Source: Pseudomonas sp. Irchel s3b2
GTDB taxonomy: Bacteria; Pseudomonadota; Gammaproteobacteria; Pseudomonadales; Pseudomonadaceae
Assembly (NCBI RefSeq): GCF_900187445.1
Contig: NZ_FYEB01000001.1
Span: 124,001 to 188,000 of the forward strand
DNA: 64,000 nucleotides
Direction of reading: 5' to 3'
The notes under the pieces were generated by a model. The model was not told where the DNA came from and did not search any database. It saw nothing but the letters and a program-made list of their open reading frames with translations. Below are positions 19,436-29,762 of the stretch, piece by piece. The position numbers and the translations under genes were made by a program. Every line of letters starts with the position of its first letter. Within the stretch, counting starts at the first letter, position 1.

Positions 19436-20554
19436 TTGATTGTCTTCCGTTATCTATCCCGCGAAGTCCTGTTGACCTTGAGCGCCGTCAGCGCCGTGCT
19501 GCTGGTCATCATCATGAGCGGGCGCTTCATCAAATACCTCGCCCAGGCGGCCTCTGGCCTTCTGGATCCGGGCTCGCTGTTCCTGATCATGGGTTTCCGT
19601 CTGCCGGGTTTCCTGCAGTTGATCCTGCCTTTGGGGCTGTTTCTCGGGATTTTGCTGGCCTACGGTCGTCTATATCTCGACAGCGAAATGACCGTGCTGT
19701 CCGCCACCGGCATGAGCCAGCAGCGGCTGTTTCGCATCACCCTCTTTCCGGCCACGCTGGTTGCGCTGGTGGTGGCATGGCTGAGCCTGAGCCTGGCGCC
19801 ACAGGGTGCCAACCAGTTCCAGCTGCTGCTGAACAAACAGGATGCACTGACTGAGTTCGATACCCTCGAACCAGGTCGCTTCCAGGCTTTGCGCGACGGT
19901 ACCCGGGTGACCTACACCGAACAATTGTCGGATGACCGCATCAATCTGAACGGCGTGTTCATTTCGCAAAAGAATGTAAATTCCGACAAAAAGGATCGGG
20001 GGATTTCCGTACTGGTGGCCGAGAAGGGCCGTCAGGAAATTCGTCCCGACGGCAATCGGTATCTGATTCTCGACAATGGTTACCGTTATGACGGTAATCC
20101 GGGTCAGGCCGATTACCGCGCCATCAAATACGAGGAATACGGTGTATTGCTGCCCAAGCCGGATGTCAGCGACGAAGTCACCGACCGTGACGCGATGACC
20201 ACCCGCTCCCTGCTGGGCAACGATGACATCCGCTCGCGTACCGAACTGCAATGGCGTCTGTCATTGCCGCTGCTGGTCTTCATCGTAACCCTGATGGCGG
20301 TGCCGCTGTCGCGGGTCAACCCGCGCCAGGGCCGTTTCCTCAAGCTGCTGCCGGCGATTCTTCTTTATATGGCTTACCTGACCATCCTGATTGCCGCTCG
20401 CGGCGCCCTCGAAAAGGGCAAGATCCCGCCGGCACTGGGTTTGTGGTGGGTGCATGCGATCTTCCTGGCCATCGGTCTGGGCTTGCTGTACTGGGAGCCA
20501 TTGCGCTTGAAGATGGCGAGTCGCCGCAGTGCGCTGGAGGTGGCCCGTGGATAA
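19436..20554 (+). CDS. lptF: LPS export ABC transporter permease LptF
   Basis: A 372-aa inner-membrane permease with six predicted helices and a large periplasmic jellyroll domain (about residues 125-260). With LptG and LptB it extracts LPS from the inner membrane. I chose a TTG start at 19436 (MIVFRYLSREVL), because GGAGTG at 19424-19429 gives proper spacing; the GTG at 19427 lies within that ribosome site. It overlaps lptG by 8 bp. It is divergent from pepA. Confidence 0.93.
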   Translation: MIVFRYLSREVLLTLSAVSAVLLVIIMSGRFIKYLAQAASGLLDPGSLFLIMGFRLPGFLQLILPLGLFLGILLAYGRLYLDSEMTVLSATGMSQQRLFRITLFPATLVALVVAWLSLSLAPQGANQFQLLLNKQDALTEFDTLEPGRFQALRDGTRVTYTEQLSDDRINLNGVFISQKNVNSDKKDRGISVLVAEKGRQEIRPDGNRYLILDNGYRYDGNPGQADYRAIKYEEYGVLLPKPDVSDEVTDRDAMTTRSLLGNDDIRSRTELQWRLSLPLLVFIVTLMAVPLSRVNPRQGRFLKLLPAILLYMAYLTILIAARGALEKGKIPPALGLWWVHAIFLAIGLGLLYWEPLRLKMASRRSALEVARG

Positions 20555-21608
20555 GCTCGATCGCTACATCGGTAGCAGCGTGTTCATGGCGATCCTGGCG
20601 GTACTGGGGATCATTCTCGGTCTGGCCACGCTGTTTGCTTTCATCGATGAGATGAGCGAAGTCAGCGATACCTACACCTTGATGGACGTTTTGAGTTACG
20701 TCTTGCTGACCGCGCCGCGCCGTCTGTACGACATGTTGCCGATGGCGGCGCTGATTGGTTGCCTGATCGGCCTTGGCAGTCTGGCCAGTCATAGCGAACT
20801 GACCATCATGCGCGCTGCGGGCGTGTCGCTCGGGCGGATCGTCTGGGCTGTGATGAAGCCGATGCTGCTTTTGATGGTGGTGGGGCTGGTGATCGGCGAA
20901 TACGTCGCGCCAGCCACGGAAGTTACTGCTCAGGCCAATCGTTCCCTGGCCCAGGGCAGTGGCGATGCGCAAAGCGCCAGGCACGGTCTGTGGCACCGGC
21001 AGGGTGACGAGTTCATTCACGTCAACTCTGTGCAACCCAATGGTCTGCTGTACGGCGTGACCCGTTATCGCTTCGACGATCAACGCCACATGCTGTCTTC
21101 GAGCTTCGCCAAGCGCGCGGAATTCGACACGGATCACTGGCAACTGAGCGACGTCACGACCACGTTGTTCCATGAAAAGAACACCGAAGTGGTGACAATT
21201 CCGGTGGAGCGTTGGGAAGTAGCCCTGAGCCCGCAACTGCTGAGCACTGTGGTGATGGCGCCTGAATCTCTCTCGATCACCGGTCTGTGGAGTTACATCC
21301 ACTACCTGGCTGACCAGGGTCTGAGCAACGGTCGTTACTGGCTGGCGTTTTGGGTCAAGGTGTTGCAGCCACTGGTGACCGCCGCATTGGTGTTGATGGC
21401 GATTTCCTTCATCTTCGGCCCGCTGCGTTCGGTGACTCTCGGTCAGCGGGTCTTTACCGGTGTGCTGGTGGGCTTCACCTTCCGCATCGTCCAGGATTTG
21501 CTGGGGCCTTCGAGCCTGGTGTTCGGTTTCTCGCCGCTGTTTGCGGTGCTGGTGCCGGCCGGTGTCTGTGCCCTGGCCGGGGTCTGGTTGTTGCGCCGGG
21601 CCGGTTGA
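20547..21608 (+). CDS. lptG: LPS export ABC transporter permease LptG
   Basis: A 353-aa partner of LptF in the Lpt inner-membrane complex. It has six hydrophobic helices, the early MDKLDRYIGSSVF start, the LYDMLPMAALIG coupling region and a periplasmic domain in the middle. The GTG start at 20547 overlaps the lptF stop, indicating translational coupling. A strong terminator follows 32 bp after the stop. Confidence 0.95.
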   Translation: MDKLDRYIGSSVFMAILAVLGIILGLATLFAFIDEMSEVSDTYTLMDVLSYVLLTAPRRLYDMLPMAALIGCLIGLGSLASHSELTIMRAAGVSLGRIVWAVMKPMLLLMVVGLVIGEYVAPATEVTAQANRSLAQGSGDAQSARHGLWHRQGDEFIHVNSVQPNGLLYGVTRYRFDDQRHMLSSSFAKRAEFDTDHWQLSDVTTTLFHEKNTEVVTIPVERWEVALSPQLLSTVVMAPESLSITGLWSYIHYLADQGLSNGRYWLAFWVKVLQPLVTAALVLMAISFIFGPLRSVTLGQRVFTGVLVGFTFRIVQDLLGPSSLVFGFSPLFAVLVPAGVCALAGVWLLRRAG

Positions 21609-21640
21609 TCGCGGGTTATTCCCGACATTGCTTGTCACTC

Positions 21641-21673
21641 AAAACGCCCCGGTCGCAAGACCGGGGCGTTTTT
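21641..21673 (+). terminator. Terminator after lptFG
   Basis: AACGCCCCGGTC / GACCGGGGCGTT with a GCAA loop and a following T run. Confidence 0.93.
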
Positions 21674-21698
21674 GTACGCGCCGTCTGACCTGCGAACG

Positions 21699-21727
21699 TG
21701 ACGCTTGCGCCGTGGATCAGGTACAAT
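21699..21727 (+). promoter_or_regulatory. Candidate sigma-70 promoter of the lepA operon
   Basis: GTGACG (21699-21704), a 17-bp spacer and TACAAT (21722-21727), just after the lptG terminator and 52 bp before the lepA start. Confidence 0.6.
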
Positions 21728-21779
21728 TCCCGGCTATTTTTCGGCGGGCTATGCCTGCAGCCTTTTTGAGTGTTGATCC

Positions 21780-23579
21780 GTGAGTGATTTGAGTCATATC
21801 CGCAATTTCTCCATCATCGCCCACATTGACCATGGCAAGTCGACGCTGGCCGATCGCTTCATCCAGATGTGCGGCGGCCTTGCCGAGCGCGAAATGGAAG
21901 CCCAGGTGCTGGACTCCATGGACCTGGAGCGTGAGCGCGGGATCACCATCAAGGCCCACAGCGTCACCCTTTATTACACCGCTCGCGATGGCATCAAGTA
22001 CCAGCTGAACTTCATTGACACCCCCGGCCACGTTGACTTCACCTACGAAGTCAGCCGGTCGCTGGCGGCCTGTGAAGGTGCGTTGCTGGTGGTCGATGCC
22101 GGTCAGGGCGTTGAAGCGCAGTCGGTTGCCAACTGCTACACGGCGATCGAGCAGGGCCTGGAAGTCATGCCAGTCCTGAACAAGATCGACCTGCCACAGG
22201 CCGATCCGGAGCGCGTCAAAGAAGAAATCGAAAAAATCATCGGCATCGATGCCACCGACGCGGTCGAGTGCTCTGCCAAGACCGGCCTGGGCGTCGACGA
22301 AGTGCTTGAGCGCCTCGTCACCACCATTCCTGCGCCGACCGGCAATATCGAAGATCCGCTGCAAGCGTTGATCATCGACTCCTGGTTCGACAACTACCTG
22401 GGCGTTGTTTCCCTGGTACGCGTGCGTCACGGTCGTGTGAAGAAGGGCGACAAGATCCTCGTCAAATCCACCGGCAAGATCCACCTGGTGGACAGCGTCG
22501 GTGTATTCAACCCGAAGCACACTCCTACCGTTGACCTGAAGGCCGGTGAAGTGGGCTTCATCATTGCCAGCATCAAGGACATTCACGGTGCACCGGTCGG
22601 TGACACCCTGACCTTGAGCTCCACGCCCGACGTTGACGTGCTGCCAGGCTTCAAACGCATTCAGCCGCAGGTGTACGCCGGTCTGTTCCCGGTCAGCTCC
22701 GACGACTTCGAAGATTTCCGTGAAGCCCTGCAGAAGCTCACGCTCAACGACTCGTCTCTGCAGTACACCCCGGAAAGTTCCGACGCGCTGGGCTTCGGCT
22801 TCCGTTGCGGGTTCCTCGGCATGCTGCACATGGAAATCATCCAGGAGCGCCTGGAGCGCGAGTACGACCTGGATCTGATCACCACGGCGCCGACGGTTAT
22901 TTTCGAGCTGTTGCTGAAAACCGGTGAAACGATTTACGTCGATAACCCGTCGAAGCTCCCGGATCTGTCGTCGATCGAAGACATGCGTGAGCCAATCGTG
23001 CGGGCCAACATTCTTGTGCCGCAAGAGCACCTCGGTAACGTCATCACCCTGTGTATCGAAAAGCGTGGCGTGCAGCACGACATGCTGTTCCTCGGTACCC
23101 AGGTACAAGTGACCTACGATTTGCCGATGAACGAAGTGGTCCTCGACTTCTTCGACCGTCTGAAATCCACCAGTCGCGGCTATGCTTCGCTGGATTACCA
23201 TTTCGACCGTTATCAATCAGCTAATCTGGTGAAACTGGATGTGCTGATTAACGGTGACAAGGTCGACGCCCTGGCGCTGATCGTGCACCGCGACAATGCG
23301 CACTACAAAGGTCGCCAGTTGACCGAGAAGATGAAAGAACTGATTCCGCGCCAGATGTTCGACGTCGCGATCCAGGCCGCCATCGGCGGGCAGATCATTG
23401 CGCGGACTTCCGTCAAGGCACTCAGAAAGAACGTATTGGCCAAATGCTACGGCGGTGACGTTAGCCGTAAGCGCAAGCTGTTGGAAAAGCAAAAGGCCGG
23501 TAAAAAACGCATGAAGCAGGTCGGTAACGTGGAGATTCCACAAGAAGCCTTCCTTGCAGTGCTCAGGTTGGATAGTTAG
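21780..23579 (+). CDS. lepA: Elongation factor 4 (LepA)
   Basis: A 599-aa translational GTPase. G1 is [12 protein letters not shown], switch II is DTPGHVDF, and the [13 protein letters not shown] element is present; EF-G-like domains follow, with the LepA-specific C-terminal domain ([19 protein letters not shown]). EF4 acts on stalled or initiating ribosomes. Start GTG at 21780 ([19 protein letters not shown]). It is the first gene of the lepA-lepB-rnc-era unit, with its own promoter and 5 bp before lepB. Confidence 0.97.
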   Translation: MSDLSHIRNFSIIAHIDHGKSTLADRFIQMCGGLAEREMEAQVLDSMDLERERGITIKAHSVTLYYTARDGIKYQLNFIDTPGHVDFTYEVSRSLAACEGALLVVDAGQGVEAQSVANCYTAIEQGLEVMPVLNKIDLPQADPERVKEEIEKIIGIDATDAVECSAKTGLGVDEVLERLVTTIPAPTGNIEDPLQALIIDSWFDNYLGVVSLVRVRHGRVKKGDKILVKSTGKIHLVDSVGVFNPKHTPTVDLKAGEVGFIIASIKDIHGAPVGDTLTLSSTPDVDVLPGFKRIQPQVYAGLFPVSSDDFEDFREALQKLTLNDSSLQYTPESSDALGFGFRCGFLGMLHMEIIQERLEREYDLDLITTAPTVIFELLLKTGETIYVDNPSKLPDLSSIEDMREPIVRANILVPQEHLGNVITLCIEKRGVQHDMLFLGTQVQVTYDLPMNEVVLDFFDRLKSTSRGYASLDYHFDRYQSANLVKLDVLINGDKVDALALIVHRDNAHYKGRQLTEKMKELIPRQMFDVAIQAAIGGQIIARTSVKALRKNVLAKCYGGDVSRKRKLLEKQKAGKKRMKQVGNVEIPQEAFLAVLRLDS

Positions 23580-23584
23580 GTCCT

Positions 23585-24439
23585 ATGTCACTAAATTTCC
23601 CGCTGTTGCTGGTCATCGCCGTGTTCGTCTGCGGCCTGTTGGCGTTGCTCGATCTGCTGTTCCTGGCGCCACGGCGCCGGGCTGCCATTAACTCTTATCA
23701 GGGTAGCGTCAGCCAGGCTGACATGGTGGTGGTCGAGAAACTGAACAAAGAGCCGCTGCTGGTCGAATACGGCAAGTCGTTCTTCCCGGTGTTGTTCATT
23801 GTGCTGGTGCTGCGTTCGTTCCTGGTGGAACCGTTCCAGATTCCTTCAGGCTCGATGAAACCGACCCTGGACGTCGGCGACTTCATTCTGGTGAACAAAT
23901 TTTCTTACGGGATCCGCCTGCCGGTGATCGACAAGAAAGTCATCGAAGTCGGTGACCCGCAGCGCGGCGATGTGATGGTGTTCCGCTACCCGAGCGACCC
24001 GAACGTCAATTACATCAAGCGTGTGGTGGGCCTGCCGGGTGACCAGATTCGCTACACCGCTGACAAGCGTCTGTTCGTCAACGGTGAGTCGATCGCCGAA
24101 CAATTGGTCGGTTCCGAGCCCGGCACGTTGGGCAGCGCCGAGCTCTACAAGGAAAAACTCGGCGTTGCCGAGCACCTTATCCGCAAGGAAATGAGCCGCT
24201 ACCGCGCAACGCCGGATCGTTCGTGGACCGTGCCTGGCGGGCACTACTTCATGATGGGCGACAACCGCGACAACTCGAACGATAGTCGCTACTGGGATGA
24301 TCCGAGTATTCCCAAGGATCTGCTGGGCATGGTTCCCGACAAGAATATCGTCGGCAAGGCCTTCGCGGTCTGGATGAGCTGGCCGGAACCCAAACTCAGT
24401 CACCTGCCGAATTTCTCGCGGGTTGGCCTGATCAAGTAA
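23585..24439 (+). CDS. lepB: Signal peptidase I
   Basis: A 284-aa inner-membrane protease that removes Sec and Tat signal peptides. It has an N-terminal hydrophobic helix, a cytoplasmic basic loop (LAPRRRAAI), and a second helix just before the catalytic part. The Ser/Lys dyad is S90 (IPSGSMKPT) and K145 (YIKRVVGLPGD), and the family box GDNRDNSNDSRYWD is intact. It starts 5 bp after lepA. Confidence 0.96.
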   Translation: MSLNFPLLLVIAVFVCGLLALLDLLFLAPRRRAAINSYQGSVSQADMVVVEKLNKEPLLVEYGKSFFPVLFIVLVLRSFLVEPFQIPSGSMKPTLDVGDFILVNKFSYGIRLPVIDKKVIEVGDPQRGDVMVFRYPSDPNVNYIKRVVGLPGDQIRYTADKRLFVNGESIAEQLVGSEPGTLGSAELYKEKLGVAEHLIRKEMSRYRATPDRSWTVPGGHYFMMGDNRDNSNDSRYWDDPSIPKDLLGMVPDKNIVGKAFAVWMSWPEPKLSHLPNFSRVGLIK

Positions 24440-24447
24440 TCACACAC

Positions 24448-24468
24448 GGCGCTGTTGAACACAGCGCC
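24448..24468 (+). other. Small hairpin after lepB
   Basis: GGCGCTGT / ACAGCGCC with a 5-base loop, 8 bp after the lepB stop. No T run follows, so termination is unlikely; it may mark an mRNA processing point. Confidence 0.45.
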
Positions 24469-24507
24469 GAATGCATTTCTGGAACCGGCATAATCGGCGA
24501 CAGAAGC

Positions 24508-24627
24508 ATGAAAACAACGATATTCAGGACGTTATTTTTGAACACAGCGTTAATTGTCCCAAGCCTGCGCCGCACCACGGCGATGGCGGTGGAATCCAGC
24601 CACGAACTCAGCGTGGGTAAACCGTGA
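24508..24627 (+). CDS. Possible 39-aa small protein, coupled to rnc
   Basis: An ATG at 24508 opens 39 codons whose TGA overlaps the rnc GTG (GTGA). The peptide begins [19 protein letters not shown], which looks like a signal peptide or membrane helix, followed by LRRTTAMA and a polar tail. In the Pseudomonas genomes I recall, this position holds a DUF4845 protein of about 125 residues; this peptide does not resemble it. The ribosome site is weak. It may be a genuine small protein, a leader that couples translation into rnc, or a remnant left by deletion. Confidence 0.4.
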   Translation: MKTTIFRTLFLNTALIVPSLRRTTAMAVESSHELSVGKP

Positions 24628-25313
24628 GCGTCTCCTTAAACCGTCTAGAGCGTCAGCTCGGCTACACCTTCAAAGACCAGGAGCTGATGGTCCTGGCCCT
24701 GACTCACCGCAGCTTCGCCGGGCGCAACAACGAACGCCTGGAGTTCCTCGGTGATGCCATCCTCAACTTCGTCGCTGGCGAGGCGCTGTTCGATCGCTTC
24801 CCGCTGGCCCGCGAAGGCCAGTTGTCGCGTTTGCGCGCACGCTTGGTGAAAGGTGAGACCCTGGCCGTACTGGCCCGTGGTTTCGACTTGGGCGATTACC
24901 TGCGCCTGGGGTCCGGTGAATTGAAAAGCGGCGGTTTCCGTCGCGAGTCGATTCTGGCCGATGCCCTGGAAGCGCTGATCGGTGCGATCTACCTGGACGC
25001 CGGCATGGACGTGGCGCGTGAGCGCGTGCTGGCCTGGCTGGCCGGAGAGTTCGAAGGCCTGACGCTGGTCGACACCAACAAAGATCCGAAAACCCGCCTG
25101 CAGGAATTCCTGCAGTCCCGTGGTTGTGAGCTGCCACGTTACGAAGTGGTGGATATCCAGGGTGAGCCACATTGCCGGACGTTCTTCGTCGAATGTGAAA
25201 TCATCTTACTGAATGAAAAAAGCCGAGGTCAGGGTGTGAGTCGTCGTATTGCCGAACAGGTAGCGGCCGCCGCAGCACTGATTGCCCTGGGTGTGGAGAA
25301 TGGCAATGACTGA
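24624..25313 (+). CDS. rnc: Ribonuclease III
   Basis: A 229-aa double-strand-specific endoribonuclease. The catalytic signature [12 protein letters not shown] gives E40 and D44, with [13 protein letters not shown] further on supplying the second Asp/Glu set. A C-terminal double-stranded RNA-binding domain (about 155-225) follows. The start is GTG 24624, with no good ribosome site of its own. Its end overlaps era by 8 bp. RNase III processes rRNA precursors, and the link to era is functional as well as positional. Confidence 0.96.
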   Translation: MSVSLNRLERQLGYTFKDQELMVLALTHRSFAGRNNERLEFLGDAILNFVAGEALFDRFPLAREGQLSRLRARLVKGETLAVLARGFDLGDYLRLGSGELKSGGFRRESILADALEALIGAIYLDAGMDVARERVLAWLAGEFEGLTLVDTNKDPKTRLQEFLQSRGCELPRYEVVDIQGEPHCRTFFVECEIILLNEKSRGQGVSRRIAEQVAAAAALIALGVENGND

Positions 25314-26208
25314 TTCAACTGCAACTCGCTGTGGCTATGTTGCCATCGTCGGCCGTCCCAACGTGGGTAAGTCCACGCTGCTGAACCACATTCTGGGTCA
25401 GAAGCTGGCGATCACCTCGCGCAAACCGCAGACCACCCGTCACAACATGCTCGGCATCAAGACCGAAGGCGACGTGCAAGCGATCTACGTCGACACCCCA
25501 GGCATGCACAAGGGTGGCGAAAAGGCCCTGAACCGCTACATGAACAAGACTGCTTCGGCGGCGTTGAAAGACGTCGACGTGGTGATCTTCGTGGTCGACC
25601 GCACCAAGTGGACCGACGAAGACCAGATGGTCCTCGAGCGCGTTCAGTACGTGACCGGCCCGCTGATCGTGGCGCTGAACAAGACCGACCGTATCGAAGA
25701 CAAGGCCGAGCTGATGCCGCATCTGACCTGGTTGCAGGAACAGCTGCCGAACGCGCAGATCATGCCGATCTCGGCCCAGCACGGGCATAACCTGGACACG
25801 CTGGAGCGAGTGATCGCCGAGCACCTGCCGGAAAACGATCACTTCTTCCCCGAAGATCAGATCACTGACCGCAGCAGCCGCTTCCTTGCTGCCGAACTGG
25901 TGCGCGAGAAAATCATGCGCCAGTTGGGCGCCGAGCTGCCGTACCAGATCACCGTGGAAATCGAAGAGTTCAAGCAGCAGGGCAAAACCCTGCACATCCA
26001 TGCCTTGATCCTCGTCGAACGTGACGGCCAGAAGAAAATCATCATTGGCGACAAAGGCGAGCGCATCAAGCGCATCGGCAGCGAGGCGCGCAAGGACATG
26101 GAGCTGCTGTTCGACTCCAAGATCATGCTCAACCTGTGGGTCAAGGTTAAGGGCGGCTGGTCCGATGACGAACGCGCCTTGCGTTCGCTGGGTTACGGCG
26201 ACCTGTAA
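25306..26208 (+). CDS. era: GTPase Era
   Basis: A 300-aa ribosome-assembly GTPase. G1 is GRPNVGKS (16-23), G3 is DTPGMH, and G4 is NKTD ([10 protein letters not shown]). The C-terminal KH domain contains [14 protein letters not shown] and binds the 3' end of 16S rRNA. ATG 25306 is preferred over the ATG two codons earlier. It overlaps rnc and is followed by a REPIN. Confidence 0.96.
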   Translation: MTDSTATRCGYVAIVGRPNVGKSTLLNHILGQKLAITSRKPQTTRHNMLGIKTEGDVQAIYVDTPGMHKGGEKALNRYMNKTASAALKDVDVVIFVVDRTKWTDEDQMVLERVQYVTGPLIVALNKTDRIEDKAELMPHLTWLQEQLPNAQIMPISAQHGHNLDTLERVIAEHLPENDHFFPEDQITDRSSRFLAAELVREKIMRQLGAELPYQITVEIEEFKQQGKTLHIHALILVERDGQKKIIIGDKGERIKRIGSEARKDMELLFDSKIMLNLWVKVKGGWSDDERALRSLGYGDL

Positions 26209-26236
26209 ACCCGGTCTGCGCTGCACCGTAGAACCT

Positions 26237-26326
26237 TGTGGGAGCGGGCTTGCCCGCGATGAGGATGTAACATTCAGCAGAGATGTTGAATGTAAGTCCG
26301 CCATCGCGGGCAAGCCCGCTCCCACA
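26237..26326. repeat. REPIN-type paired inverted repeat
   Basis: Inverted arms (core GGAGCGGGCTTGCCCGCGAT) bounded by TGTGG and CCACA. The loop contains TAACATTCAGCA...ATGTTGAATGTAAG, nearly the same as in the repeat at 12356-12445 although the arms differ. It lies between era and recO. Confidence 0.9.
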
Positions 26327-26379
26327 TTGGTTTTGGTTGTTTGTAGAACTGCGCTCTTTCATTGAGAACTGCGATTTCC

Positions 26380-27069
26380 ATGTCGACCACCGCGCCTATC
26401 GCCCAACCCGCCTACGTCCTCCACAGCCGCGCCTACCGCGAAAACAGCGCGCTGGTGGATTTCCTTACGCCGCAAGGTCGGCTGCGCGCGGTGTTGCGTA
26501 GCGCACGGGGCAAGGCCGGGACATTGGCGCGGCCGTTCGTGCCGCTGGAAGTCGAGTTTCGGGGGCGGGGTGAATTGAAGAACGTCGGTCGCATGGAAAG
26601 CGCTGGTGTTTCCACTTGGCTAAACGGCGAGGCGCTGTTCAGCGGCCTTTACCTCAACGAGTTGCTGATCCGTCTGCTGCCCGTCGAAGATCCTCATCCC
26701 GGGGTCTTCGAACACTACGCCGCGACCCTGCTCGCCCTGGCCGAAGGACGCCCGCTGGAGCCGTTGCTGCGCTCCTTCGAATGGCGCTTGCTCGACGATC
26801 TCGGTTACGGCTTTGCCCTGAACGCCGACATCCACGGCGACCCTATCGCGCCGGATGGCCTCTATCGCTTGCAAGTGGATGCAGGCCTGGAGCGGGTCTA
26901 TCTGTTGCAACCGGGTCTATTCAATGGCACCGAACTGCTGGCCATGGCCGATGCCGACTGGTCCGCGCCTGGTGCGCTGTCCGCCGCCAAGCGCTTGATG
27001 CGTCAGGCGTTGGCCGTTCACTTGGGTGGTCGTCCTCTGGTCAGTCGCGAGTTGTTTCGCAAGCCGTAA
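26380..27069 (+). CDS. recO: DNA repair protein RecO
   Basis: A 229-aa RecF-pathway mediator that helps load RecA onto SSB-covered DNA. It starts [19 protein letters not shown] (OB-fold domain) and has [12 protein letters not shown] and [13 protein letters not shown], followed by an alpha-helical domain with [11 protein letters not shown] and HYAATLLAL. The usual zinc-finger cysteines of longer RecO proteins are absent, as in other Pseudomonas. ATG 26380 is chosen. pdxJ follows 82 bp later. Confidence 0.94.
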   Translation: MSTTAPIAQPAYVLHSRAYRENSALVDFLTPQGRLRAVLRSARGKAGTLARPFVPLEVEFRGRGELKNVGRMESAGVSTWLNGEALFSGLYLNELLIRLLPVEDPHPGVFEHYAATLLALAEGRPLEPLLRSFEWRLLDDLGYGFALNADIHGDPIAPDGLYRLQVDAGLERVYLLQPGLFNGTELLAMADADWSAPGALSAAKRLMRQALAVHLGGRPLVSRELFRKP

Positions 27070-27151
27070 GAACTGTTGATGCTTGCGTCAACAGACCCTG
27101 TCTCCCCGTGTATGCTGTGCACCGAACTTTCCCTTCTTCAGGAGCGCTTCC

Positions 27152-27898
27152 GTGACCACCAGCAATCGCATTCTTCTTGGCGTGAACATCGACCACGTTG
27201 CCACCCTGCGTCAGGCCCGCGGTACTCGCTACCCGGATCCGGTCAAGGCAGCGCTGGACGCGGAAGAGGCGGGCGCTGATGGCATCACCGTGCACCTGCG
27301 CGAAGACCGCCGGCACATTCAGGAGCGCGATGTGCTGCTGCTCAAGGACGTGCTGCAAACCCGCATGAACTTCGAAATGGGCGTCACCGAAGAAATGATG
27401 GTCTTTGCCGAGCGCATCCGCCCGGCGCACATTTGCCTGGTCCCGGAAACTCGTCAGGAGCTGACCACCGAAGGCGGTCTGGATGTGGCTGGGCAGGAGT
27501 CGCGGATCAAGGCGGCGGTAGAGCGTCTGGCGAAGATCGGCTGTGAAGTGTCGCTATTCATCGACGCTGACGAACGGCAGATCGAAGCATCCCGCCGTGT
27601 CGGTGCGCCGGCCATCGAATTGCACACCGGACGTTATGCGGATGCCGAGACGCCAACCGAAGTGGCTGAAGAGCTCAAGCGCGTGGCCGATGGCGTGGCA
27701 TTCGGTCTGGCCCAGGGTCTGATCGTTAACGCCGGTCACGGTCTGCACTATCACAACGTCGAGGCTGTTGCGGCGATCAAGGGCATCAATGAACTGAACA
27801 TCGGTCATGCGCTGGTGGCCCATGCGTTGTTCGTCGGGTTCAAGTCGGCGGTGTCGGAGATGAAGGCGTTGATTCTGGCTGCTGCACTAAAGGGTTGA
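27152..27898 (+). CDS. pdxJ: Pyridoxine 5'-phosphate synthase
   Basis: A 248-aa TIM-barrel enzyme that joins aminoacetone phosphate and deoxyxylulose phosphate to make pyridoxine phosphate. Seen: [17 protein letters not shown] at the N-terminus, [22 protein letters not shown] and the phosphate loop [11 protein letters not shown]. The GTG start at 27152 follows AGGAG (27140-27144). It is the last gene of the recO-pdxJ pair, ended by an inverted-repeat element. Confidence 0.96.
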   Translation: MTTSNRILLGVNIDHVATLRQARGTRYPDPVKAALDAEEAGADGITVHLREDRRHIQERDVLLLKDVLQTRMNFEMGVTEEMMVFAERIRPAHICLVPETRQELTTEGGLDVAGQESRIKAAVERLAKIGCEVSLFIDADERQIEASRRVGAPAIELHTGRYADAETPTEVAEELKRVADGVAFGLAQGLIVNAGHGLHYHNVEAVAAIKGINELNIGHALVAHALFVGFKSAVSEMKALILAAALKG

Positions 27899-27911
27899 GG
27901 TCGGCGGTGCT

Positions 27912-28006
27912 GCCTTCGCGGGCAAGCCTCGCTCCTACAGGTCCAAATCGATCCGCAATTGTGTGTTCGACGCAAGCCTGTAGGAGCGAGGCTTGCCCGC
28001 GAAGGC
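27912..28006. repeat. REPIN-type paired inverted repeat (arms reversed)
   Basis: Perfect 30-bp inverted arms (27912-27941 and 27977-28006) carrying GCGGGCAAGCCTCGCTCC and its complement. The arm order is opposite to the doublet at 10118-10206, so the arms meet at their other ends. It lies between the convergent pdxJ and mltF. Confidence 0.9.
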
Positions 28007-28027
28007 GTCATTGAAAACAGTAAAAAT

Positions 28028-29720
<1,693 letters not shown>

Positions 29721-29762
29721 GCACGGCCTCAAAGCACACCCCTTCCCGAGGCTGTCCCGAAG

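Noticed and set aside
21717..23216. Open frame of about 500 codons opposite lepA, and similar ones opposite ftsI, murE-murF and ftsQ-ftsA
   Set aside because: All are antisense to genes with intact catalytic motifs and show the same His/Gln/Val-rich shadow composition.
24448..24468. Terminator after lepB
   Set aside because: The stem is short and no T run follows, so transcription probably continues into rnc.
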